From the NCBI GenBank assembly GCA_916700875.1, contig CAKAKS010000039.1, positions 11,759,044 to 11,823,043 of the forward strand: a stretch of DNA of 64,000 bases. Direction: 5' to 3'. Source of the stretch: Sebastes aleutianus (taxonomy: Eukaryota > Chordata > Actinopteri > Perciformes > Sebastidae). This document shows positions 41,278 to 51,771 of this stretch, one piece after another; position 1 is the stretch's first letter, and every line of letters begins with the position of its first letter. A model generated the notes under the pieces. It was not told where the DNA came from and searched no databases. It was given only the letters and a program-made list of their open reading frames with translations. A program made the position numbers and the translations under genes.

Positions 41278-42325
41278 ACTGGAAAAACAAAGTTCGGAAA
41301 CTTGTGTTTGGTCGATTATTTCTCTGTTGTCACAATGCTAATTGGCATTGTATTTTAGATCATTGGAAAGCCTGTTTATTTACCTTTGCAATGATGTCCA
41401 ACTTGTAAGGATCATGCATTTGTGGGATGAGCAACACAGCTGATTATGTGGGTAGCGCCCAAGAAAAATTTGCCAAAATGCTCCATCAATGGTAAACAGT
41501 GGATTCTCCTGTTGGTATTGACTCTTGTTTTGAGTTGTTTGGTGGATTGTATGATTGCACTCTCTATCAGTAACAAGGAACAAACAAGACATATTGGCAA
41601 TTTTACACTTTATTCATTTAATACACCGTCAGGAGCCTCAGTAGTGGTGGAAGATCCATACGCAGCCACAACAGCCTGGCACCTCCTCCTCATGCTGGTC
41701 ACCAACCTGGTCACACTGTGGGATGGCGTTCGATTCTTCAACCAGGATTCGTTGCAGGTTGCAGGTTGCAGAATCTCATCCCGATATCTCCCTGCATTGA
41801 GATGGCCTTCAATGATGACAAGCCTTGTTTTGCCAGTGAGGGAGATGCCGCCCCACACCATGACACTGCCCCCACCAAAAGCTGTTACTCGATCGGTTCA
41901 ACAATCAGCATAGTGTTCTCCGCGTCGTCTCCATACTTTGACCCTGCCATCCAACTTTCGCAGACAGAACCTGGACTCATCACTGAACATGACATTCCCC
42001 CACATGTTCAGGTTCCATTATCTGTGTTGTCGACACCAGCGCAAACGGGCCTGAAGGTGAAGGGCAGTCATTGCAGGCTTCCTGGTAGCCTTATGAGAAT
42101 ACACTGTTTACCATGCGCAGAGCATTTTGGCAAATTTTTCTTGGGCGCTACCCACAAAATCAGCTGTGCTGCTCATCCCACAAATGCATGATCCTTACAG
42201 GTTGGACATCATTACGAAGGTAAATAAACAGGCTTTCCAACGATGTAAAATACAATGACCATTAGCATTGTAACAACAGAGAAATAATCCACCAAACACA
42301 AGTTTCAGAACGTTGTTTTTCCAGT
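41278..42325 (-). mobile_element. Tc1/mariner-like transposon with long inverted repeats
   Basis: About 230 bp at the left (41278-41512) and right (42090-42325) are inverted copies of each other, starting 'actggaaaaacaa' and ending 'ttgtttttccagt'. The interior on the minus strand keeps Tc1 transposase phrases such as 'FSDESRF', 'VMVWGGISLTGKTRL' and 'EGHLNAGRYRDEIL', interrupted by stops and deletions. The N-terminal paired-like domain and the final catalytic residue are not seen, so it is inactive. It sits about 160 bp upstream of the dld CRE. Confidence 0.8.
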
Positions 42326-42384
42326 ATATAATAACAAAAATAAAAGAGGGGGTAGAAAATAATTCAAGGAACAAAAAAGAAATG

Positions 42385-42385
42385 C

Positions 42386-42424
<39 letters not shown>

Positions 42425-44392
42425 TGGACTTATATAGCGCCTTTCAGAAACCCAAGGACGCTTTACAAAGGGGGAACACAAAATCATACTAATAAATAAC
42501 ACAGAGGAGAAACTATAGCTAAGTAATTAAAAGAGTGATGTAGAGCAGCCATTCTCAACCAGTGGGCCGCGGCCCACCGGTGGGCCTCAGAGCGCCATCT
42601 AGTGGGCCGCGGAGGCAGTGGTACTAGATTATTTTGTTATTATTATTTAGCAAAGTGAACAGGTAAAACCTAAAGGAGGTAAAATGCCAGCTGCCGTAAA
42701 ACCAAAGCCTATTGAAGGAGGCTGAGACACGGGCGGACACGTGTCTTGTATTGGGTATAACACATGCGCAGTGTAACTGGAGCTGCGGTCGTGCGTTGCG
42801 ATCGGCTCAATTTCGGCGAGTGCAGAGCAGATATTACTGCGCATGTGCGGTACCCCGAAGGCGCGTTGATTAAGTGTGACTCAACCTCCTTCAATAGGCC
42901 TTGTGTAAAAACACCAAACATCATCAGGTAGAGACAAACGTGTTTGCCACTGTTAGCTAGCTAACGTTCTCGGATGCAGTGAGACAAAATGGATCGGTTT
43001 TTAAAGCGAAAAAGTGATGTGGGAGACAACCCTGTGCCAGTAAAAGCTCCGAAGCGTGTGGTGAGGAAATATGAACCTGAATACATTAAATTTGGATTCG
43101 TAATGGCAGGCAGTGATGCTGAGCCCAAGGCACAATGTGTTGAATGTGGTGAAATCTTGTCAAATGAGGCGCTAAAACCATCGAAGCTCCAGAGACACTT
43201 AAACACAAAGCACCCAGGATGCGTCGAGAAGCCAAAAGAATATTTCCTAAGGAAAAGGGACGGGCTTCAGGCACAACAGAAAGTCATCACAACATTAACA
43301 ACTCAGTCAAAAGCCACTTTGAAAGCTAGCTATATGGTTGCTTCTGTGGAACAGAAGAGTCAAGGAGGGACGATTTGACGTGTTTTCACTAATAAGTGAA
43401 ACTTTGGAAGCCACTCCTCATGTCAACATATCCAGTGTTATAACCCAGCATTTGACTCAGTTGTCAGGAAAGTTTACAGACTACTTCCCAGAAGATGCAC
43501 GAGATGGAAACCTTTGGATTTTGGACCCTTTCTCTGTGGATCCTGCTTCAGAAGACATAGCTCTCTCCACTGTGTTGGAAAATGAACTGATGGAACTATC
43601 AGCAGACAGCAGCCTGAAGCTTCAGCTCACACAAGTAGACCTTGCTTCATTCTGGATACTGGCTGCCAGTCAATATCCCTCTCTGTCAAAACGGGCAATC
43701 AAATTTCTGTTGCCTTTCACCACCACCTATTTATGTGAGTCAGGGTTTTCCATTGTGACTGTCACAAAATCAAAGGCAAGGAACAAACTGAAAGCAACCT
43801 TGAATGCTACTCTGCGTGTCAGCCTCTCACCCATCCCACCACGACTTGATCTCATTATTTCCCAGAGGCAAGCCCAAGTGTCTCACTGAGGGTAAGCAGA
43901 ATATGTATTTTGGTCATTACAGCTGACAGTGGCATAACACATATCTACAGCCCAGTTTATTATTTGTTGTATAAACATGTTAGGTTTTTTACTCATTTAT
44001 TTGGGAAGGTGGTCCTCGGAAATGTTTTGACAATCACAAGTGGGCCTTCAGTTGCAAAAGGTTGAGAACCCCTGATGTAGAGTCAGCTGAGATCATAGGC
44101 CTTGATGAACAGGTGGTGTTTGAGGTGTTTTTTGAAAATGTCCAGGGATGAAGAATTTCTTATTTTCAGGAGGGAGAGAGTTCCAGAGGGCGGGGGCCGC
44201 GACGAGACCAGTGTCAGAGGATCGTAGTTTCCGGGATGGAGTGTAGGGGTGAAGAAGGTCGGTTAGGTACTGAGGGACATGGAGGGATTTGTATGTGAGA
44301 ATGAGGAGTTTATAGTTGATGCGGGACTTGATTGGAAGCCAGTGAAATAAATAGATAAATAAATAAATAAATAAATAATAATAAGACTGCAC
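42385..44392 (-). mobile_element. L2-like LINE 3' fragment, split by a hAT insertion
   Basis: Minus-strand frame at 44093-44392 includes 'HWLPIKSRINYKLLILTYKSLH' and 'PYTPSRKLRSSD', the end of the reverse transcriptase protein common in fish L2-type LINEs. The 3' UTR tail 'gcgctatataagtccaattt' and (ATT)n lie at 42388-42440. The two parts are separated by the hAT element and joined by its target duplication. Confidence 0.65.
42546..44074 (+). mobile_element. hAT transposon with ZBED-type transposase remnants
   Basis: Flanked by a perfect 8-bp target duplication ATGTAGAG (42538-42545 and 44075-44082), the hallmark of hAT. Terminal inverted repeats are CAGCCATTCTCAACC and, reverse-complemented, CAGGGGTTCTCAACC. 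A BED zinc-finger frame runs 42989-43378 (C-x2-C ... H-x4-H around 'CVECGEILSNEALKPSKLQRHLNTKH'-type spacing). A second frame at 43338-43889 carries the hAT C-terminal dimerisation region ('FTTTYLCESGFS'). The central catalytic part is missing and the two frames are shifted, so it is a dead, internally deleted copy related to ZBED5/Charlie-like elements. Confidence 0.88.
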
Positions 44393-44577
44393 TCTTCCAT
44401 AGTAGCTCTAGGGGTCATCGTCATATATGTTCAGTTCTTCATAGCTCTGAGGAGACACTTTGCATGTTGTCCTTTCATTAGTCTTAAAGCACTGAGATGA
44501 TTGTCCACAAGGTCCCTTTTAGAATGTCGAGCAATATCTGAAACTACTTTCTAAGAATAACAAAAAGACACTTCTGT

Positions 44578-44767
44578 ATGTTTTCTAATATTTTTGTCTA
44601 GTGTGATAATATACCCCTGGCTCTTTTGTTATTGTTCTATTTGTATAATATCCCCTGTATACTGAATCTGTATTATTTTCTTTTGTTTAATAAAAAAAAA
44701 GACAGAGAATAATAGCAAAAGAGTGAGGCGTATATTATCACACTAGACAAAAATATTAGAAAACATA
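44578..44767. repeat. Long inverted repeat (stem-loop)
   Basis: The 38-base arm at 44578-44614 is the exact or near-exact reverse complement of 44730-44767, and pairing continues less perfectly into the 115-base spacer (cctggctcttttgtta against aatagcaaaagagtg). The right arm alone recurs at 57943-57987. It may be the ends of a small DNA transposon. Confidence 0.75.
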
Positions 44768-45408
44768 CCAAATCGAACCCCAGCGAGCCGAAACGAGAAA
44801 GTAGAAAACGTTGGAGGGTCTGCGTGGATACGACCTGCACCCTCACATTTTAAATCCAGCGTGGTAAACACTACACATACAGTAAAGTATGGAAACACTT
44901 TGGGTTTCACACATTGCAGGAAAAGCAGAGCTAGACATCATGGTTAAAGCTGCATGCTAACTCTGTCATGGACAGGAAACGTTATCGTATTGCGGTAACG
45001 TGCGGTCAAGCCGGCCGTCACTCTCATCTCAGTGGTCAAATGGGCTGACGCTACAACTGTAGAGCACCCATATACTGACATTTATGTTAAATACATTCAA
45101 ACGGCCCCGATGGAGCTGACCATGGATGTATAAAGAGAACGGAGCTGACGGGAGAGCTAGAGACAGACTTGAAGACGTTAGAGGAAGTAGACACGTGTGA
45201 CTACGTCCTGTTTTCAAAATAAGGTGTTAACAAAGGGAACTGTATATACAAAATACATATATGGAAATAAGATTGATTGGATTATATTCACCAGAAGTAT
45301 AAAACATTACATGTACCTTATAATTTAAAAAGAAAATACCACTAATTTGTGACGGAAATGTCATTATTTTTGGAAAAATTTTATCAAATGGAAAATCAAA
45401 TGGTTATT
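44768..45408. other. 3' flank of first TRIM39-like gene
   Basis: No gene is supported. The stretch is homologous to 57988-58560 downstream of the third TRIM39-like gene, but the second gene lacks it. Confidence 0.5.
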
Positions 45409-46875
45409 CTACTCGGTGTGATTGACAGGAGAGATGATGAGAGGGGCAGAGTTTTTACCATTATTATTATGCAATGGACCAAAGAATGGGTAGAGTTTTT
45501 CAGTGAAGGAGCAGCCAGTAAAGGAGTAGATAAGAGCTGCAGCATCAACATCATAAAAGGAGACCAGACCCTCCTCATAATCCACAAACACCCCCACCTT
45601 CTCAGGTTGAGACTCCAGAGAGAGACGGACATCAGGCCCAGCAGCAGCATAGTACCTACCGCCATACAGCCAAGATATCGTCCAGTAGCCATTCTGAGGG
45701 CTCATTGTGATTTCTCCCTTTCTGTTGATCGACTCTCTGACCACTCCTAAATCCCATGCAGTCTTCCCTTTAACCTGAACCTCGTAGTAAAATCTTCCTG
45801 AAGAGAAACTCTGCTGTGCTAAGACATTAAAACCTTTATCAAATCTCTTTGGACTGTCTGGGAGATTCTTATATACATTAATATTTTTAACTTGTTTTCC
45901 ATCACCAGACAGGATGAGTTTGGGTTGTGCTGTATCAGGATCAAGTGTGAGATCCACTGCAGACCACTGGACCCTCTTCAGCTCGGCGAAAACCAGATAA
46001 ATTATCTCTACATTAAGCGTCTCCTCCAGCTGATTCACAGCTCTCCTCACAGTCCCCTCATATAAAGGTGGACGGACGTTGACTTGTGTCCAGTCCTTGG
46101 TGGGTGGAGCAGCGTTCAGGGAAGGGAAGCTTTGGAGGAGGTGGAGGTGGTCTTCAGAGCGTGAGAGCTGCACCACCTCAGTGCTTCTCTTCTTCAGCTC
46201 AGAGATTTCCTGTTCCAGCTCTTTGATGAAGCCTTCAGCCTGTTTCTCTGTCTTTCTCTGCTTGTCTTTGATCGTGTTGATGAGCTCGGCCTGGCTTCTC
46301 TCAACAGACTCCTTCAGAGCGGTGAAGACCTGAACACCATCTGCTATCTCTCTGTCTGCATCTTCCTTACTGAGCTCCACTGAGTGTTTGATCTCTTGAA
46401 TCTTCAGTTGTCTCTTCTGGATCATCTGCTGAATTTCAGCCTCTGTCTTCCCCAGCTCGGCCTTCTTTCCTTCATATTCTTCTTTCAGAAGAACAACAAC
46501 ATGTGTCTTGTGGTTTAAAATCATCCACAGCATGAAGACACACATCAGACACAACAGGTAGAACATCCAGGCCTTCACTTCTCCTGGCTTGGCAGCTTGT
46601 TGCTCTGAGCTGCTGCTGCTGGCTTTCTGTTGGGCTGACTGTCTGAACTCAGCAGCCATCTCAGAGATGAAAGTATTGACCTGCAGCTCAGGTCTAGTGT
46701 TGAAAACCTTTTGACAGTTGGGACACCGACACGGGACATTACTACCCCAGTGTTCAGTGATGCAGGTTTTACAGAAGTTGTGTCCACATGGTATGGCGAC
46801 TGGATCAGTGAACACATCCAGACAGATGGAGCACAGAAACTGATCTTCAGTCAGCAGACAGCTGGCAGCAGACAT
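45409..46875 (-). CDS. Bloodthirsty/TRIM39-like protein, B-box replaced by hydrophobic segment, copy 1
   Basis: 488 residues in one coding exon. The RING is complete (C15, C18, C30, H32, C35, C38, C51, C54), followed by a Ser/Gln-rich linker. Residues 102-120 (start 'AWMFYLLCLMCVFML') form a strongly hydrophobic run long enough to span a membrane. It ends in 'NHKTH', the place where relatives end B-box2 with 'DHKTH'. The two B-boxes are otherwise missing. A coiled coil (about 131-235) and a full PRY-SPRY domain (about 300-488) follow, matching the fish bloodthirsty-related/TRIM39-like family. Predicted ubiquitin ligase; membrane anchoring is inferred from sequence only. An acceptor TCCTCAG lies at 46885-46886, nine bases before the ATG, so a 5' non-coding exon exists upstream. 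Copies 2 and 3 share the architecture. Confidence 0.92.
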   Translation of the reverse strand: MSAASCLLTEDQFLCSICLDVFTDPVAIPCGHNFCKTCITEHWGSNVPCRCPNCQKVFNTRPELQVNTFISEMAAEFRQSAQQKASSSSSEQQAAKPGEVKAWMFYLLCLMCVFMLWMILNHKTHVVVLLKEEYEGKKAELGKTEAEIQQMIQKRQLKIQEIKHSVELSKEDADREIADGVQVFTALKESVERSQAELINTIKDKQRKTEKQAEGFIKELEQEISELKKRSTEVVQLSRSEDHLHLLQSFPSLNAAPPTKDWTQVNVRPPLYEGTVRRAVNQLEETLNVEIIYLVFAELKRVQWSAVDLTLDPDTAQPKLILSGDGKQVKNINVYKNLPDSPKRFDKGFNVLAQQSFSSGRFYYEVQVKGKTAWDLGVVRESINRKGEITMSPQNGYWTISWLYGGRYYAAAGPDVRLSLESQPEKVGVFVDYEEGLVSFYDVDAAALIYSFTGCSFTEKLYPFFGPLHNNNGKNSAPLIISPVNHTE

Positions 46876-46884
46876 ATCTCCACT

Positions 46885-47896
46885 CTGAGGACAAAAAGTG
46901 TGAAAAAAACAAACTGTTAGTACATATCTTTTGAATCAAACTGTGACAGGCTAAGGAGCAATATGTAACACTAACAGGTAGCGTTTAAAATGAGTAACAG
47001 CAGTCCAAATTCAAAACATTGGACCTGTGGCCCGTCCGCTCCTCCAGTGTGACCAAGCCCCCAGGAAGAGCGAAGGATTTGAAGCTAATTTCCATAGTGG
47101 CCAAACAGCTGTAGTACAACTTCTGTGTCCGTCACGTGATGCCATTGGGCCCAAAAATACTTTTTCCCATTGACTTACATTGGGAAAAAGACGTCTGTAA
47201 CTCAGAGGATAGTTGTTTTTTTTAAGTGAATCAACTTTCCAGGATGAACACAAATCATTAGGTCCTTAAAGTTGTAAAATGCACTAATAGCTGAATCCAG
47301 AGTTATTTTCCTTAATGCGAATGAGACCCAGACCGAGGCTGGAGTGAGGGCTGGGAGGCGGAGTTAAAGGAAACGCTGCTGCACCTGCTCTATAGGCCCA
47401 ATGGATGCGGAAGATCGCCAGATGATCCGGGTACTTTATCACTCGGCAGTCGAGTCATTTTGGCTTCATGAGCCACTGAGCAACTCTCACAGGAATGAAC
47501 GGGAGCCTCCAACGTTGTATCCAGTTCTCTTAATACATCCATAGGTGTGACTGATAGCAGTTAGCGTGTGTTAGCATCGCAGTGTTAGCCTCTGGCCACC
47601 AGCAGTCGTCAGAATCACTTTACCATCTCAAATACTGGCTGCCTTGATAACCAGCTGCACACAGAGAGATGTGCCGAGGCTTTTCAGTTTGGGTAGAATC
47701 TAACGTTAACGTTATCTCTGTTGATCCAGTTTGTTTGCTTGTTTACATGGCTGCAGAAGGCTGTGTTTGTATACTGATTTGTTTCCTATGCAGCAACGGG
47801 GTGTTGAAATGGGCAGTGGACGGGAGAAAAGATGGAAACTACTGCTGCAGGAGATTATATATAGACTAATATCCAAAGGACCTCAGTTAAAAACTT
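46885..47896. other. 5' intron of TRIM39-like copy 1, repeat-derived
   Basis: Intron between the coding exon and a 5' UTR exon. Most of it (46930-47850) is a sequence shared with 53270-54160 and 60610-61500 ('catgagccactgagcaactctcac', 'agacccagaccgaggctggag'), a type widespread in fish genomes. The family is not identified. Small frames on both strands are not convincing. Confidence 0.45.
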
Positions 47897-47898
47897 AC

Positions 47899-48433
47899 CC
47901 TGAGTGGAACTTCCTGTCTGAGTAGAGCTGAGGTTTTGAGTTCAGTTGTTGAAACACAGTAAATATTATCAGCTGTGCAGCCTTATAGAGGCAGAGAGCA
48001 GTAACTACAGAAACAGTGAAGTTGAGAGTAAAGGGTTTAAAGTTCAAGGCTGTTTACCAAAGTGTGTAACAGCTATAGAAGTTGAAAAACTTAAATTTTG
48101 TAGGCTACCTTTATGAGCAATAAAAGATAAAATCAGACTTTCATTTTGGACAAGCTAGTTAGCTTTTAGCATGACTGCTTTTTCTTTGTTATGGTTTCTG
48201 GTTTTAACTCAATTATGACCAAATATTTAGTTAATTTATTCTCTGTAGGTCAGTGTACTCACCAGTGTTTGGCAGAGATTCTGCTGTGTTGTTAAAAAAA
48301 CCTGCTGGATTCAGTTGAATGTTTCTTCAAAGAGAAAAACACAGAGACTTGTCTCGACTGCAGCTCTGCTGTCTCTCAGACAAACCTTAACTTTCATTTC
48401 AGGAAATGTGACGTTTCAGCTCTCCTCTTTCAG
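47899..48433 (-). promoter_or_regulatory. 5' UTR exons and promoter of TRIM39-like copy 1
   Basis: Two donor sites face the gene. One is CAG|GTAAGT ending an exon at 47899; a TATA-like CTATAAGG lies about 75 bases upstream at 47971-47978. The other is CTG|GTGAGT ending an exon at 48263. Upstream of the second, 48390-48433 holds a minus-strand cluster of GAAA motifs (GAAATGAAAG, CTGAAAC, CTGAAAG) resembling IRF/ISRE elements. Both donors and the cluster are conserved in units 2 (55126, 55618-55660) and 3 (62470, 62965-63008). Exon starts are not defined. Confidence 0.45.
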
Positions 48434-48506
48434 TGTTGCTCCTCCTCTCAGTGTAGCTCTGTAGGTGAGGTTTTAATGCCTCCTTGGGAAATACCTCCAC
48501 ATAGCC

Positions 48507-49561
48507 TAGTTATTTCTGTATATTCTTAATTTATTTGTAATAAATATCTTTAATTTACAATCAATCACTGCGTCCTTTCCCGTATTTGTCATGGCCTTGG
48601 AGCCGGGCTATGACAAATTGGGGGCTCGTCCAGCTTTTTTCCCGTTTGTGCCGCGACTTTTTGATAAGATCTGGTAATGAGTGTTTTTGTGCTTTTGGGC
48701 ACTTTGGTAATTAGTTGCGCTCTTTGTGACTTGTTTGGACCATTTGGGTCAGTTAAAACGGTAAAAACTGTCTGCAGCAGAAGTTTGATCTTGGCCTGTT
48801 CGTGTGTTTCAGAGAATTTGGCGTGCGTAAAGTTTGTTTGGAGCGCCCGCGGCGCGCGGCTTGTTCCTTTGTTACCTAGTACCTTGTGTGCGCGAATGTT
48901 GGTTTGAGGGAAAGGACAACGTATTTGGGATGCTTTACAGGGTAAATTTAATGACTTTTATAGGACTTTGGATTTGTAGTTGTTTCTTACCTGGATTTTG
49001 TGGAGAGAGGAGTTTGTTTCGCCGTCTTTGTTTGCGCTTAGATCAGCTGGCCCAGATGACACTTGCGAGTTGCTCTGTGCGTAATTGTTGCAAAGTGGTG
49101 CAGAGTTTTCCCTTGTAGGCTGTAGCGACGTTCCCTTTGGGTTCGTTGAGCTGATTTATTTGTAGTGCTGTGGCAAAAGTGGTTGAAGCTTTCATGCTTC
49201 ACGGGAGCATATCCGTGGTTTCAGGGGGTTGCTAGCTTGCTAGTCGCTCTGCTGGGCCAGCGGTCTTCAGTGCATAAATACCCACCGCAAGTAGCTGCAT
49301 GAAGTCTAGGGATGAGCTTAGTTAGCTGGGTTTTTCTTTAGATAGCGGGGAAACTATAAACCGTGTTGAGGAGTATTCCTCTTTGAGCGCAAGAGTAGAC
49401 ATTGTGGTGTCTGCCTGGTGCGGTTGTGTGCGTAACGGTGGATTTGCTCAGTTGTCAGTTGGCTTTTTGAATTTGTAAATGTCTGAGATTGAGGCGTTCA
49501 TTGCTGCTCCGTCTCTGGAGTCCCTGGATACCTGCACAACTGAGTCTGTGTCTGGCGAGTC
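48507..49561 (+). mobile_element. LTR retroelement fragment: LTR end, primer site, leader and gag start
   Basis: 48507-48614 looks like the 3' part of an LTR (AATAAA-type signal near 48541, end in 'CA'). A primer-binding-like TGGGGGCTCGTCC, matching tRNA-Pro sites, follows at 48619-48631. A long untranslated leader then runs to an ATG at 49479 opening 'MSEIEAFIAAPSLESLDTCT', a phrase like the gag start of fish Ty3/gypsy elements. The gag frame is cut at about 49561 by TRIM upstream sequence. No protease, polymerase or second LTR is present, so it is a dead fragment. Confidence 0.6.
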
Positions 49562-49569
49562 TCTGTCTG

Positions 49570-49735
49570 TCTGCAGCTCTGCTGTCACTCAGACAAACCT
49601 TAACTTTCATTTCAGGAAATGTGACGTTTCAGCTCTCCTCTTTCAGTGTTGCTCCTCCTCTCAGTGTAGCTCTGTAGGTGAGGCTTTAATACCTCCTTGG
49701 GAAATACCTCCACATAGCCTCACCAAAAAGAGGTT
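49570..49735 (-). repeat. Second copy of the TRIM39-like upstream cluster
   Basis: Direct repeat of 48357-48506, including the GAAA-rich motif cluster (49602-49646). It continues into the flank that units 2 and 3 have without interruption. The retroelement fragment lies between the two copies. Confidence 0.75.
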
Positions 49736-49739
49736 TAAT

Positions 49740-50545
49740 CAAGTGTGCTATTATTATACTTATTTCCAACTTACAATAAGAGAGTATACTTTCAGTTTAC
49801 TTTTTATGTACTTATCAGAGATATGCTTAAGTATACTTGGCTTATACTTGTACTTAATCTTTTGATCGATATATACTTAAGAAAAGTATGATTAAGTATT
49901 CTTGCCTTATAGGTCGACAGAAAGGTATACTAGGCTTGTAGTTGTGTTACTTTTTGATAGAGTATTAAAGCGAGTGAGAGTTTGTAAACAAATGTTTTGA
50001 TATGAATATACTTCAATTCATCAAGAATTGTTTATGTTTTTGGATTCTCTGTTCACCGTGGAGGCATGTGAGAAAAATTCATTTTTATTTTTTTTTATCA
50101 TCACAAAACATCAAGTCAAATAGCAAAAGGAGCAAGTCTCTTTAACGTAAGAAAAAGTAATACATAAATCATTGTCTAAGTACTATAAGTTAAAGTATAC
50201 AAAGTGTACTTTCATAAACTAAAAAGTGGGCTACAAGCATATAACTATTAAACTAACAGTGTACCTATCCACTTGTAGTATAGTGCATAGTATAGTTGCA
50301 GTACAAAATACAACTTTGATGTAAACTAGTTGTGTACTCAAAGTTTACTGTTCTTACACTTAGAAGGTAACTTAAAAGTATACTTTTATAAACTAAAAAG
50401 TGGGCCAATTTAGTCCCAAGAAGTATTGAATTAGTACACTTACAAGTATTCTATTAGTACATTGATATTAGTAAACTTACTACATAAAGTATACTTGAAC
50501 TTTACTTAAGTATACTTCATAACATAAACTTGAAGTATACTACTT
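49740..50545. mobile_element. AAGTATACTT-rich MITE-like element, copy 1
   Basis: About 800 bp densely packed with the palindrome AAGTATACTT and variants. The left end ('accaaaaa', 'tattatacttat') and the reverse complement of the right end ('acgaaaaagtagtatactt') are loosely matching inverted repeats. Copies lie at 55765-56548 and 63105-63850. No open frame; classification is inferred. Confidence 0.5.
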
Positions 50546-51771
50546 TTTCGTAAGGATAGCTTTAGAACAAGATGAGTTTTAACTCTTTTTTCTTCCTTTT
50601 CTCTACAGTAGAAGTAAACAGCAGCCAAAAGAACATCCAACTATAAACAGACAACACAACAAAAGAGGTCAGTGCAACATATTCAAGAACATCCTGTGAG
50701 GATCTTTTGATCAACAGGCTACAATGCTCCCTTAACAATCCCACAAACACTCCTTTTCTGCTGCTTTCCAAACTGTTAATCATCTTTTATTTATGTGAGA
50801 GATTCATTACACATTACAGGATAAAAAAGTAAAGAAAAGATTGAAAACTGTTTTCCCCACTGGGCCACAAGTAGACTTCTCTGCGATTTTGAGGTTTGAA
50901 AAGCAGTAAAGTAAAATACTTCTTTCAAAGAAGTGAAATAGCATATTTTAGTAAACGCTCCTTAATTAGAGGGAGTAGTAGGTCTAAATTAGTTTCCACC
51001 ACCAAAAAACACATTTATTATTAGGAAAAGAGTAAAAATCATCAATGATATTAGACAGAGTACTTGTTTTAATTAGACTTCATTCAGCACCAGACTGTGA
51101 TGATTTACACTGTGTAGTTATTTATTAATAGCATGACCTCATATGACCACAGGCTGCAGTTTGTTATAAACTCCACTAGAGGACGTCCTCAGGCGTCTCT
51201 TATTCTGTATAAACTAGTAGCACTGGTTTAGTGTAGTTACTCAGCTGTCAGGCCGCCATTGTAAATAAGAATTTGTTCTTAATTGACTTCCCTGGCTACA
51301 TAAAAAAATATATAATAATAAATATATCAATCAAAAAATGAAATACCTTCATCAACACAATTAATATTTTATTTTGCTTTTGTTTATATAAAAGAAAAAG
51401 GAGTGAGAAGGAGAAAGTACTTTTGTCTCATTTATAAACTGCTCTTCAGGGATTTGTGCCAGTGTGCAACACTTCTTATAATGATGAAATAATAAAAGGT
51501 TATGAATTTGGCACCTAGACAATTAGGGAACGTGCTTATTCATGAGTACATTTTTTTTCTTCTTTTTTATGATTTAAGAGTCTTGAAGGCAGGTAATGCA
51601 GTTATTAGAATACATTTTAATTTATTTAATAATAATATATAATAATAATATAACGCAATAAAAGCAGTGAGTTGTAGTAAACAACAATGTATAAACCGTA
51701 CACCACCAATAAATATACATATATTACATTAAATGATAGTGAATATTTCTGTAGAAAATCAAATGGTTGTT
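50546..51771. other. 3' flank of second TRIM39-like gene
   Basis: Homologous to 56549-57540. A 73-codon minus frame at 50562-50783 with a hydrophobic stretch is broken by a stop in the 56.7 kb copy, so it is not called a gene. AT-rich otherwise. Confidence 0.45.

Noticed and set aside
43338..43889. Functional ZBED-like host gene
   Set aside because: The frame is inside a hAT element with intact target duplication, lacks the catalytic middle, and is out of frame with the BED finger.
47669..47925. Small plus-strand frames in the TRIM39-like 5' intron ('MCRGFSVWVES')
   Set aside because: They belong to a repeat shared by the three units and change frame between copies.
50562..50783. 73-codon minus frame with a hydrophobic stretch
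   Set aside because: The homologous copy near 56.7 kb has a stop after about 16 codons, and no family is recognised.
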